This document shows positions 27,193-33,955 of a stretch of 34,314 bases of DNA, piece by piece. The position numbers were made by a program, and so were the translations under genes. The notes beneath the pieces are model-generated. The model was not told the DNA's origin. It worked only from the letters and a program-made list of their open reading frames with translations, and did no database searches. The DNA is taken from assembly GCA_905215725.1 (NCBI GenBank), contig CAJMRD010000008.1, positions 1 through 34,314 on the forward strand. The letters are read 5' to 3'. This stretch comes from an uncultured bacterium (GTDB lineage Bacteria; Actinomycetota; Coriobacteriia; Coriobacteriales; Coriobacteriaceae). Each line of letters begins with the position of its first letter. The first letter of the stretch is position 1.

Positions 27193-27221
27193 TTGCGTCA
27201 CGGCGAGACTTCCCGTATATT
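27193..27221 (+). promoter_or_regulatory. tRNA promoter
   Basis: TTGCGT (27193-27198), 17-base spacer, TATATT (27216-27221), 45 bases before tRNA-Gln. Just upstream, TTTGACT and AGTCAAA around 27157-27185 form an inverted repeat of unknown role. Confidence 0.6.
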
Positions 27222-27265
27222 TCTTTCTTGCGCAAAGGCACAGCCGAGCGCAGCGATGCAGTCAT

Positions 27266-27339
27266 TGGGATGTCGTCTAATGGCAGGACAGCGGATTCTG
27301 GTTCCGTCAATGGGGGTTCGACTCCCTCCATCCCAGCCA
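27266..27339 (+). tRNA. tRNA-Gln(CTG)
   Basis: Acceptor TGGGATG pairs with CATCCCA (27329-27335). The anticodon arm is GCGGA-TTCTGGT-TCCGT with anticodon CTG, decoding CAG. The T arm has GGTTCGA. Discriminator G and an encoded CCA (27337-27339) follow. Confidence 0.95.
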
Positions 27340-27356
27340 TTGCATTTGCTACATAT

Positions 27357-27433
27357 GGCCCGTTCGTCTAGCGGTTTAGGACGCCGCCCTCTCAAGGCGG
27401 AGATCACCAGTTCGAATCTGGTACGGGCTACCA
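27357..27433 (+). tRNA. tRNA-Glu(CTC)
   Basis: Acceptor GGCCCGT pairs with ACGGGCT (first pair G.U). The anticodon arm is CCGCC-CTCTCAA-GGCGG, anticodon CTC, decoding GAG. The T loop is TTCGAAT. Encoded CCA (27431-27433). Co-transcribed with tRNA-Gln, 17 bases apart. Confidence 0.95.
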
Positions 27434-27443
27434 AAATTGAACG

Positions 27444-27472
27444 CCCGGGCCTCGTAAGAGACCCGGGTTTTG
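27444..27472 (+). terminator. tRNA operon terminator
   Basis: CCCGGGxCTC / GAGxCCCGGG stem with loop GTAA and TTTTG, ten bases after the tRNA-Glu CCA. Confidence 0.85.
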
Positions 27473-27527
27473 TGTATTGACCGTATATACGGCGCCTGCC
27501 GTGTTTCGCTCAGATCGAGGAGTAGCC

Positions 27528-28445
27528 ATGGATCTGCCCATCAGCTTGCAAGACATCACGTATGCCGAGAACTATCTGGCGCAGGGCGACCTGGCTACGG
27601 CGACGCCGCTGCTGGAGCGTCTGGTGGAGCTCGCCGAGGAGTATATCGACGCTGAGTGCAAGACGGAGGAGAAGCGCCAATACTTTAGCTTCGATAGCAA
27701 GTTTGAGCGCTTGGCCTATCGCCGCGTGGAGAAGGATCCGCGCGAGCTCGTGCAGGTCGAGGTGCCGTTTGACCGCCTGTACTCTGATATGGCTTTTGCC
27801 TACATTCGCCAGCAGGATTATGTGAGCGCTCGTAATGCCCTGATGCAGGCTGTGCGTTGGGACCCCATGAACTGCAACTATCGCTTGGATTTGGCCGAGC
27901 TGTTCCGCGCACTCGAGGACAAGCAGGAATGGGCATCGCTCTCGTTCTCGGTGCTGGAGCGTGCAAGCGATGGCAAGTGCGCCGCCCGCGCTTACGCCAA
28001 TCTAGGTCAGTACTTCTTGGAGCCCGAGACCGAGAACGTTTCGGCTGCCGTGGGCTGCGCGCGTCTGGCGCTGCGCCTGGCGCCCAACGATGCGCATACG
28101 ACGCGCCTGCTCAACAAGATCCATACCACCTATCCGGATGCCGCTGATGAGAGCGACGACCATGTGATGGGTGAGCTCGCCCTGCAGGGCGTGCCGACCT
28201 CGCCTTCGGCCGAGATTGCCATCTGCCTGATCATGTGTGCGACCGATGCTGCAAGCGACGGCGACAAGCAGGAGGCGACGCGCCTGACGGTGCGTGCTCG
28301 CGACTTGGTGGGCGAGGAGGCCTGCGCGGCGATTATCAAACTGGTGCGCGAGAGCGATGCCGAGCTCAATGCCGAGCGCAAGGCAAAGCGCGAGGCTGCG
28401 GGCTCAAACGCCGATGGCGCCAAGGAGGCCGGCGATGCCCAGTAA
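27528..28445 (+). CDS. TPR-like protein upstream of smpB
   Basis: A 305-residue soluble, helical protein with tetratricopeptide-like pairs, for example LQDITYAENYLAQGDLATATPL, DMAFAYIRQQDYVSARNAL and AYANLGQYFLEPE. It ends in a charged tail (DAELNAERKAKREAAG). TPR proteins act as protein-binding scaffolds; no partner is shown. ATG 27528 has GAGGAG at 27517-27522; the palindrome CCGTATATACGG (27481-27492) just upstream may be an operator. Its end overlaps smpB by 11 bases, so the two are translated together, which makes a link with tmRNA rescue conceivable but unproven. Confidence 0.8.
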   Translation: MDLPISLQDITYAENYLAQGDLATATPLLERLVELAEEYIDAECKTEEKRQYFSFDSKFERLAYRRVEKDPRELVQVEVPFDRLYSDMAFAYIRQQDYVSARNALMQAVRWDPMNCNYRLDLAELFRALEDKQEWASLSFSVLERASDGKCAARAYANLGQYFLEPETENVSAAVGCARLALRLAPNDAHTTRLLNKIHTTYPDAADESDDHVMGELALQGVPTSPSAEIAICLIMCATDAASDGDKQEATRLTVRARDLVGEEACAAIIKLVRESDAELNAERKAKREAAGSNADGAKEAGDAQ

Positions 28446-28905
28446 GCGCGAGCGCAAACTCATTTCCAAGAATCGCTCGGCACATCACGAGTACTTTATC
28501 GATGAGACGTTTGAGTGCGGTATTGAGCTGAGTGGCACCGAGGTCAAGTCGATTCGCGAGCGCGCCTGCCAGATCACCGATACCTTCGCGCTGATCCGCG
28601 GCGGGGAGTGCTGGCTCGTCGGCCTGCATATCCACCCTTATAGCCATGGTGGCGTGTGGAATCGCGATCCTGACCGTCGGCGTCGTCTGCTGCTGCACCG
28701 CAAGGAGATCGACTTTCTTGACGGCAAACTTCGCAACCGTGGTTATGCGCTGGTTCCGTTGGAGCTCTACTTTAATACCGACGGCCGCGTAAAGCTGCTG
28801 CTGGGTCTGGGTCGCGGCAAGAAGCTCTACGACAAGCGCGAGGACATGGCCAAGCGTGATGTCCAACGCGAGATCGACCGCGCCCTTAAGGAACGCAACC
28901 GTTAG
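28435..28905 (+). CDS. smpB: SsrA-binding protein SmpB
   Basis: Binds tmRNA and brings it to stalled ribosomes for trans-translation. The 156-residue protein shows the OB-fold core: HHEYFIDETFECGIELSGTEVKSIR, GLHIHPYSHG, RRRLLLHRKEI and RGYALVPLELYF. The basic C-terminal tail contains the conserved GKKLYDKREDMAKRD. ATG 28435 has AAGGAGG at 28422-28428 within the upstream gene. No ssrA gene was seen in the window. Confidence 0.97.
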   Translation: MPSKRERKLISKNRSAHHEYFIDETFECGIELSGTEVKSIRERACQITDTFALIRGGECWLVGLHIHPYSHGGVWNRDPDRRRRLLLHRKEIDFLDGKLRNRGYALVPLELYFNTDGRVKLLLGLGRGKKLYDKREDMAKRDVQREIDRALKERNR

Positions 28906-28917
28906 GCACTCTGCATA

Positions 28918-28984
28918 AGTTGCGGTGGAATACGGACTGTTTTGCCTGTTTGAGGGGCTATTCAGTCCCTATTTCACCGCAACT
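28918..28984. repeat. TTGCGGTGAAATA element, copy 3
   Basis: AGTTGCGGTGGAATA and GGACTG on the left, CAGTCC and TATTTCACCGCAACT on the right. Starts 12 bases after the smpB stop. Same family as 14143-14208 and 15003-15069; its left arm keeps the GGACTGTTTTGCC string of copy 1. Confidence 0.9.
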
Positions 28985-29027
28985 GCGGGCGTCTCATCTT
29001 TCTTACTGTTCTGACACATATGTCTTA

Positions 29028-29060
29028 AAGGCGGCGTCCGTTATGGGTGCCGCCTTTTTT
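29028..29060 (+). terminator. Terminator before the flavin reductase gene
   Basis: GGCGGCxxCC / GGxxGCCGCC stem followed by TTTTTT. It may end the TPR-smpB transcript. Confidence 0.8.
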
Positions 29061-29111
29061 GTGGGTACATACATTCATGAGGTTCCAACCCGAGCTAGGG
29101 GAGTGATCGTT

Positions 29112-29615
29112 ATGGACAAAACTGCGTTCTTTACCATGCCGAGCGGTCTGTACGTGGTGAGCGCTGCGGCAGACGGGTTGCGCGCCGGCTGCGTCATCAA
29201 CACTGCGGTGCAGGTGACGTCCATGCCGCCGCGTATTTCGGTTGCCGTGAACAAGGACAATGTCACCTCGGGCGTCATCGCATCGGCCAAAGCGTTCGCG
29301 CTGACCGTGATCGATCAGACTGCCGACATGCTCTACATCGGTAACTTTGGGTTCCGCACCAGCAGCGATTATGACAAGTTTGCCAAATACGAGACCCGCG
29401 AGACGGCTCTGGGCATGCCCTATGTGCCTGAGCACGCGGTGGCCCTGTTTAGCTGCCGTTTGATCGACACTGTGGATGTGGGCACGCATCTGCTGTTTAT
29501 TGGCGAGGTCGAGGATGCCGAGCGCCTGAGCGACGAGACGCCGCTGGCGTACGACTACTATCACAAGGTGCTAAAGGGCAAGACGCCGCCCAAAGCCTCG
29601 TCGTATCAAGGCTAG
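29112..29615 (+). CDS. Flavin reductase-like (FMN-binding split barrel) protein
   Basis: A 167-residue flavoprotein domain of the flavin-reductase / high-molecular-weight-rubredoxin type. It shows the opening SGLYVVSAAADGLRAGCVINTAVQVTSMPP with the flavin-loop Thr-Ser, then ISVAVNKDN. The TADMLYIGNFGFRTSSDYDKF segment is typical of the NADH:rubredoxin/oxygen-defence members. ATG 29112 has GGGGAG at 29098-29103. A rubredoxin gene follows 88 bases later; in many anaerobes these two domains are fused in one protein. Likely role: electron transfer from NAD(P)H to rubredoxin for oxygen or peroxide detoxification (inference). Confidence 0.88.
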   Translation: MDKTAFFTMPSGLYVVSAAADGLRAGCVINTAVQVTSMPPRISVAVNKDNVTSGVIASAKAFALTVIDQTADMLYIGNFGFRTSSDYDKFAKYETRETALGMPYVPEHAVALFSCRLIDTVDVGTHLLFIGEVEDAERLSDETPLAYDYYHKVLKGKTPPKASSYQG

Positions 29616-29632
29616 AAATGTTCTAAAAATAC

Positions 29633-29660
29633 TTGCATTATATTATTGAGAATATATACT
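29633..29660 (+). promoter_or_regulatory. Rubredoxin promoter with AT-rich palindrome
   Basis: TTGCAT (29633-29638), 16-base spacer, TATACT (29655-29660): the most consensus-like promoter in the window and strikingly AT-rich. TATATT and AATATA form an inverted repeat inside the spacer overlapping the -10 box, as expected for a Fur/PerR-like operator, but this is symmetry only. Confidence 0.65.
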
Positions 29661-29703
29661 AATAAGTAAGTACACCAGCAGTCACGTTCGAGAGGAGAAC
29701 ATC

Positions 29704-29847
29704 ATGGCTGAGGAGAAGAAGACGTATAAGTTTGTGTGCACCGTTTGCGGTTACGAGGTTGAGGTCGACACGCCCGAGCTGCCCGAGGACTACGTGTGCC
29801 CGGTCTGCGGCGTCGGCCCCGATGAGTTTGAGCTTGTCGAGGAGTAG
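29704..29847 (+). CDS. Rubredoxin
   Basis: A 47-residue iron protein carrying one electron, with the iron ligated by two pairs: VCTVCGYEV (Cys12 and Cys15) and VCPVCGVGPDEF (Cys32 and Cys35). The usual Trp before the second pair is Tyr-Val here and the protein is slightly shorter than classic rubredoxins (52-54), but the spacing is right. ATG 29704 follows GAGAGGAG. It has its own strong promoter and a terminator, and stands behind a flavin reductase-like gene that is a natural electron donor. The 3' 58 bases overlap, antisense, the extended end of mntH. Confidence 0.92.
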   Translation: MAEEKKTYKFVCTVCGYEVEVDTPELPEDYVCPVCGVGPDEFELVEE

Positions 29848-31256
29848 CTCGTAGACACACGACTTGCAACAACATATAGCTCTGTCCAAGGGTCCCGGTC
29901 GAATTCTCGGCCGGGACCCTTTTGATTTATCTGACGGTTTAAAACGGTCTCACGTTTTACAGATTGAGACGTTATATCTGGACAGTCACGCCATCTCAAT
30001 TGCATTCCCGTTAGCAGCACGATGTCGAGAATCGTCACGATGACGCCGATCCCTACGAGCAGCGCGTTGAGCGGGCGCGAGTTGGCGTATTTGCCCATAA
30101 CGCGGGGCGAACTGGTGAGTCGTATGAGCACAAAGACCGTAATCGGCAACTGAAGCGACAGCAGCGCCTGACTCCAGATGAGACCCTCAAAAGGATTTGG
30201 GACGACCAAGCACGCCGCCACTGCGCCGACGAAACAGACCGCCACCCCGATCGAGGAATGTCGGTCGTGGATGTCGTATTCCTCGTCGAACATGCCCGCG
30301 GTGATGGTTCCCGCCGCCATGCCCGCTGTCACGCTGCTCGATAGTCCCGCGAACAGCAGCGCTACCGCAAAGATGGTCGAGCTCGCCGGGCCCAAGATGG
30401 GGGAGAGCGTGGCCGCTGCGACGGCGAGGTCGTCTACGACAATGCCGTGCGCAAAGAAGGTCGTTGCGGCCAGGATGACCATGGCCGAGTTGATTGCCCA
30501 GCCCACGCCCATCGAAAAGAGCGTGTCGAAGAGCTCATAGCGCAGACGCTCTTCGATAACCTGCTCGCCTTGGCCTTCGAAGTGCATGGATTGGATGACC
30601 TCGGAGTGCAGAAAAAGGTTGTGTGGCATAACGACCGCACCCAGGACACTCACGATAATCGCGGCAGAGCCAGTGGGCATACTGGGCGTGATCCAGCTTG
30701 CGGCGGCTTGCGGCCAGTCGACCTTGACCAGCGCAAGCTCGGCCAAAAACGAGAGTCCTACCACGCCGACGAAGGCGATGATCCAGCGCTCGGCACGCTT
30801 GTAGGAGTTCGTCATGAGCATCGCCATCGATACTGCCGCCACGATGACGCAGCCCGCGCGCACGGGCAGCCCAAAGAGCATTTGAAGGGCAATCGCGCCG
30901 CCCAGGACCTCGGCCATGGCGGTGGCGATGGTCGCGAGATAGGCGCTGCCGAGCACGGCGCGTCCCACGATGCGGGGGAGAAAGCGGGTCGTGGCCTCGG
31001 CGAGACAGGCGCCCGTGGCGATACCCAGGTGCGCCGCGTTGTGCTGCAGCACAATGAGCATAATCGTGGACAGCGTGACGATCCACAGCAGCGCGTAGCC
31101 AAACTGCGAGCCCGCGGCCATATTGGAGGCCCAGTTGCCCGGGTCGATAAAGCCGACGGTCACGAGCAGCCCGGGGCCGATATGCCGCGCAATGTCTAGG
31201 CCTCCGTGACCGCCGGTGCGTCGGGAGCCAAAATGATGTTTGAGATGGTTGAGCAT
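29790..31256 (-). CDS. mntH: Nramp-family Mn2+/Fe2+ transporter
   Basis: Proton-coupled divalent metal importer in the cytoplasmic membrane. The TM1 metal-site motif DPGNW lies at residues 38-42 and the TM6 motif MPHNLFLHS near 220, with about eleven hydrophobic segments in between and after. ATG 31256 has AGGAG six bases upstream. The conserved protein ends around residue 422 (LLTGMQL, near 29990). The frame then runs on for about 65 residues without family character, through a repeat (29943-29999), the rubredoxin terminator and 58 antisense bases of the rubredoxin gene, to a stop at 29790. The original stop has thus apparently been lost. Upstream (31257-31375) lies AT-rich DNA with TTAGTCTTGGTTAAC-like symmetry that could bind a DtxR/MntR-type regulator. 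Confidence 0.9.
   Translation of the reverse strand: MLNHLKHHFGSRRTGGHGGLDIARHIGPGLLVTVGFIDPGNWASNMAAGSQFGYALLWIVTLSTIMLIVLQHNAAHLGIATGACLAEATTRFLPRIVGRAVLGSAYLATIATAMAEVLGGAIALQMLFGLPVRAGCVIVAAVSMAMLMTNSYKRAERWIIAFVGVVGLSFLAELALVKVDWPQAAASWITPSMPTGSAAIIVSVLGAVVMPHNLFLHSEVIQSMHFEGQGEQVIEERLRYELFDTLFSMGVGWAINSAMVILAATTFFAHGIVVDDLAVAAATLSPILGPASSTIFAVALLFAGLSSSVTAGMAAGTITAGMFDEEYDIHDRHSSIGVAVCFVGAVAACLVVPNPFEGLIWSQALLSLQLPITVFVLIRLTSSPRVMGKYANSRPLNALLVGIGVIVTILDIVLLTGMQLRWRDCPDITSQSVKRETVLNRQINQKGPGREFDRDPWTELYVVASRVSTSYSSTSSNSSGPTPQTGHT
29888..29924 (+). terminator. Rubredoxin terminator
   Basis: AAGGGTCCCGG pairs with CCGGGACCCTT around a loop of 12-13 bases, then TTTTGA. Confidence 0.85.
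29943..29999. repeat. Worn TCTCAATCTGTAAC element at the mntH 3' end
   Basis: GTCTCA / TGAGAC arms (29948-29970) around CGTTTTACAGAT, followed by ATTGAGA / TCTCAAT arms around a loop with GGACAGTC. The minus strand reads TCTCAATCTGTAA, the arm sequence of the two intact copies at 31376-31438 and 31456-31518. The element is translated as part of the mntH extension. Confidence 0.65.
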
Positions 31257-31375
31257 GGTGAGCTCCTGCGTGCCGTTTGCTTGACGCCGCAAAGGATACC
31301 CGTTTTAGGCCAAACAGTTAACCAAGACTAACAAAATTGTTGTATTTGGATAGGCCGGTGGAAAGGGATTGCCGA

Positions 31376-31438
31376 AATGTCTTGATCTGTAACAACTAGG
31401 GATGGAAATTGGACCTAGGTGTTACAGATCGAGACATT
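31376..31438. repeat. TCTTGATCTGTAACA element
   Basis: Nineteen-base arms (31376-31394 and 31420-31438) with one mismatch around a 25-base loop that itself has CTAGG/CCTAG and the string GAAATTGGAC. Confidence 0.9.
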
Positions 31439-31455
31439 CGGAACCGTCTCTCGAA

Positions 31456-31518
31456 AACATCTCAATCTGTAACAGTTAGTCGTCGAAATTGGGTCTTACT
31501 GTTACAGATTGAGATGTT
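31456..31518. repeat. TCTCAATCTGTAACA element
   Basis: Twenty-one-base perfect arms (31456-31476 and 31498-31518) around a 21-base loop containing GAAATTGGGTC. It lies 18 bases from its neighbour and 13 bases from the end of the gene remnant at 31532-31600. With the previous element it accounts for most of the 443-base gap between mntH and gltB. Confidence 0.92.
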
Positions 31519-31531
31519 TGAAGCGGTGAGT

Positions 31532-31600
31532 TTACAGGCCGAACTTGGGGCCCTTGTTGCCGTCCTTGAGGTCGGCGGTGTCCACTCGTAGGGCGTGCGT
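31532..31600 (-). pseudogene. 3' remnant of an unknown gene
   Basis: On the minus strand this reads RVTHALRVDTADLKDGNKG-PKFGL and stop (TAA at 31532-31534). It looks like a genuine protein C-terminus and uses codons like its neighbours, but no start or longer frame is present. The family is not recognised. It probably is the tail of a lost gene beside the element at 31456-31518. The rest of the gap up to gltB (31601-31690) shows no gene. Confidence 0.4.
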
Positions 31601-31699
31601 TACGCGATTGTTTCGAAACGGGCGGGAAACACAACGGGCCGGCGATGCTCCTAGTATGCCTATTCAACTGACTGTCTAAATATCTAGGGGAGGATCGCG

Positions 31700-33082
31700 A
31701 TGCAGGCAGATTCCGCTCAGCAGCAGGGCCTTTATCGCCCCGAATTCGATCACGATGCATGTGGCATCGGCGCGCTTGCCGATATCAACGGCGAGCGCCA
31801 TCACCAGATTCTGGACGATGCGCTGTCCATTCTGGTCAACTTGGAGCACCGCGGCGGCACGGGACTCGAGAAGAATACCGGCGACGGTGCTGGCATCCTG
31901 TTCCAGGTTCCGCACCACTTTTTCCGTAAAGAGGCTCAAAAGTGCGGCCAGATCCTGCCGGCAGAGGGCGACTATGGCGTGGCCATGCTTTTCTTTCCGC
32001 AGGACGACAAGGGCGTAGAGGATGCCCGTCGCGTGTTTGAGGAGGGCTGCGCCGAGGCCGGCGTGCCGCTGCTTTTTTGGCGCGAGGTGCCGGTCGACCC
32101 GCACGACCTGGGCGAGACGGCCCGCGCCTGTATGCCCACTATCCTGCAGGCCTTCCTGGGTCGTCCGGACGACACGCCGGCGGGCGACGCCTTCGAGCGC
32201 CGTCTGTACGTGTGCCGCCGCACCATCGAGAAGAAGGCCGACGCCGAGTTTGCCCTGCGCGACAAGATCTTCTATGTGTGCTCCATGAGCTCGCGTACTA
32301 TCGTGTACAAGGGCATGCTGGTCGCCACGCAGATGCGCCGCTTCTTCATCGATCTCAACGACGCCGCCGTCAAGACGGCCGTGGCGCTCGTCCACTCGCG
32401 CTACTCCACCAACACCACGCCCAGCTGGGAGCGCGCGCACCCCAACCGCTTTATCATTCACAACGGCGAGATCAACACCCTCAAGGGCAACGTCAACTGG
32501 ATCCGCGCTCGCGAACCCAACCTGTACAGCCCCGTGTTGCAGCACGATCTTGAGCGCGTGATGCCTATCATCAACCGCGAGGGTTCCGACTCCGCGATTC
32601 TGGACAACGTGCTAGAGTTTTTGGTCATGAACGGCCGTCCGCTCACGCGCGCCGCATCCATGCTGCTGCCCGAGCCGTGGGACCACAACGACAGCCTGAG
32701 TGAGGAGCGCCGCGCCTACGATGCCTACCAGTCCATGCTCATGGAGCCCTGGGACGGCCCGGCCGCCATCGCCTTTACCGACGGTCGCACGCTGGGTGCC
32801 GCCCTCGACCGTAACGGCCTGCGTCCCGCCCGCTACTATGTGACGCGCGACGGTCGCTTTATGTTGGCAAGCGAGGTGGGCACCATCGAGGTGAGCCCCG
32901 AGAACATCCTGACGAGCGGCTGTCTGGGACCGGGCCAGATGCTCGAGGTCGATTTTGCCCGCGGCCGCGTGATCTACAACGATGAGCTGCGCGCCCGCTA
33001 TGCCAAGGAAAAACCCTACCGCGACTGGATTGCCGAGGAGACGCTGACCGTTGACGCGCTCGACAAGCCCGTCGAAGCGCGC
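31700..33082 (+). CDS. gltB: Glutamate synthase large subunit, N-terminal part only
   Basis: The glutamine amidotransferase (class II) domain and linker of GOGAT, which makes glutamate from glutamine and 2-oxoglutarate. A 20-residue propeptide precedes the catalytic Cys21 (HDACGIGALADINGERHH). Other landmarks are LEHRGGTG, NTGDGAGIL, HSRYSTNTTPSWERAHP, HNGEINTLKGN and DRNGLRPARYY. About 460 residues are present. A full GltB has about 1500, with FMN/iron-sulfur and glutamate-synthase domains that are missing. The family match stops at about DKPVEAR (33080), where the frame runs into an unrelated protein. ATG 31700 has GGGGAGG before it. The break is probably an assembly join, not a natural truncation. 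Confidence 0.9.
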
Positions 33083-33667
33083 ATCGCCGATTACCATGTG
33101 GGCGGGACAGGCGACCACGCGACGGTCATGCCCGCAGGGATGCCCGCCTTCACGAAGGATACGGTCTACGACGGCATGATGCGGAACTTCGCGCAGACCT
33201 TCGGCGACGCGATCGTCGATCGGCCGACGGGAGCGACGGACGAAGTGGCTTTCGGCACTACGCAGCGGTGGGCGGGGATTCCGTTCCGTTTCGACCGCGG
33301 CGCCGCGACCGACTTTCCCGCCGCGAGCATCCTCATCGGCGGCAAGGTCTGCTACACTCACTGGGCTCCCGCGAAGGCACACGCGAATTCCCTGCAAATC
33401 TCCTCGCCGGCAGCCGTCGACGCCGAGATCGCCGAGGCCCGTCGGGCGCTCGCATCGGGCGCCGAGCTCTTTATCGGCGGACACGGCGGAGCGGCCGGGG
33501 CCGATGCCGTGCGCTTCAAGATCGACTATCTGGAATGCGTGAAACGACTGCTGGCCGCAAACGGGACGGCCGACGAATTCGCCCGTGCATTGCGAGCAGC
33601 CTATCCGGAACTCCCGGGCGAAGCGGGACTGGATGCATTGGCGCAGGCGCTCTACGCCGACCGATAA
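33083..33667 (+). CDS. C-terminal part of a metallo-beta-lactamase-like secreted protein (foreign segment)
   Basis: About 194 residues continuing the gltB frame but with no relation to it. Segments YHVGGTGDHATVMPAG, AFTKDTVYDGMMRNF, VCYTHWAPAKAHANSLQI and ELFIGGHGGAAGADAVRFK resemble the C-terminal half of MBL-fold proteins from Bacteroidales such as Alistipes or Bacteroides. The GGHG would correspond to the GHG motif of the MBL fold. The N-terminus and the usual HxHxDH motif are missing. Assignment is from memory of the family and is only moderately sure. Confidence 0.5.
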   Translation: MADYHVGGTGDHATVMPAGMPAFTKDTVYDGMMRNFAQTFGDAIVDRPTGATDEVAFGTTQRWAGIPFRFDRGAATDFPAASILIGGKVCYTHWAPAKAHANSLQISSPAAVDAEIAEARRALASGAELFIGGHGGAAGADAVRFKIDYLECVKRLLAANGTADEFARALRAAYPELPGEAGLDALAQALYADR

Positions 33668-33684
33668 CGATCCCGCCACCGTAA

Positions 33685-33720
33685 AACGAAGGGGCGTCCC
33701 GTGCGGGACGCCCCTTCGTT
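33685..33720. terminator. Bidirectional terminator in the foreign segment
   Basis: Sixteen-base perfect stem AACGAAGGGGCGTCCC (33685-33700) / GGGACGCCCCTTCGTT (33705-33720) with loop GTGC. It ends the MBL-like gene. Bases 33721-33955 hold no gene I can support; one minus-strand frame contains a protein-like run (FFWIGASDVSFLLPLLDW) but lacks a start. Confidence 0.75.
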
Positions 33721-33955
33721 CGCTCCGTCGGCACTCCGCCTGGCGCTGCCGCCAGTCGAGCAGCGGCAGCAGGAACGAGACATCCGATGCGCCGATCCAG
33801 AAGAACACGGCCGGATTCCGAAGTTCCGCAGCGACCCGTGCTGCCTGCCGGCGCTTCCGAACTTCTGCCGCACGCCGGAAGCGACGGCACGGGCAGCAAA
33901 CGAGTAAAAGTCTCCTTTATTCAGCAGGCAGTTTCAGGATTACGGGGCTGCGCGA

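Noticed and set aside
31700..33667. One 655-residue protein starting as GltB
   Set aside because: The second part has no relation to glutamate synthase; treated as two partial genes joined by a probable chimera.
33612..33900. Possible small minus-strand gene between the terminator and the YiiX-like gene
   Set aside because: One frame has a protein-like stretch but no start codon or ribosome site, and the frame runs through the terminator hairpin.
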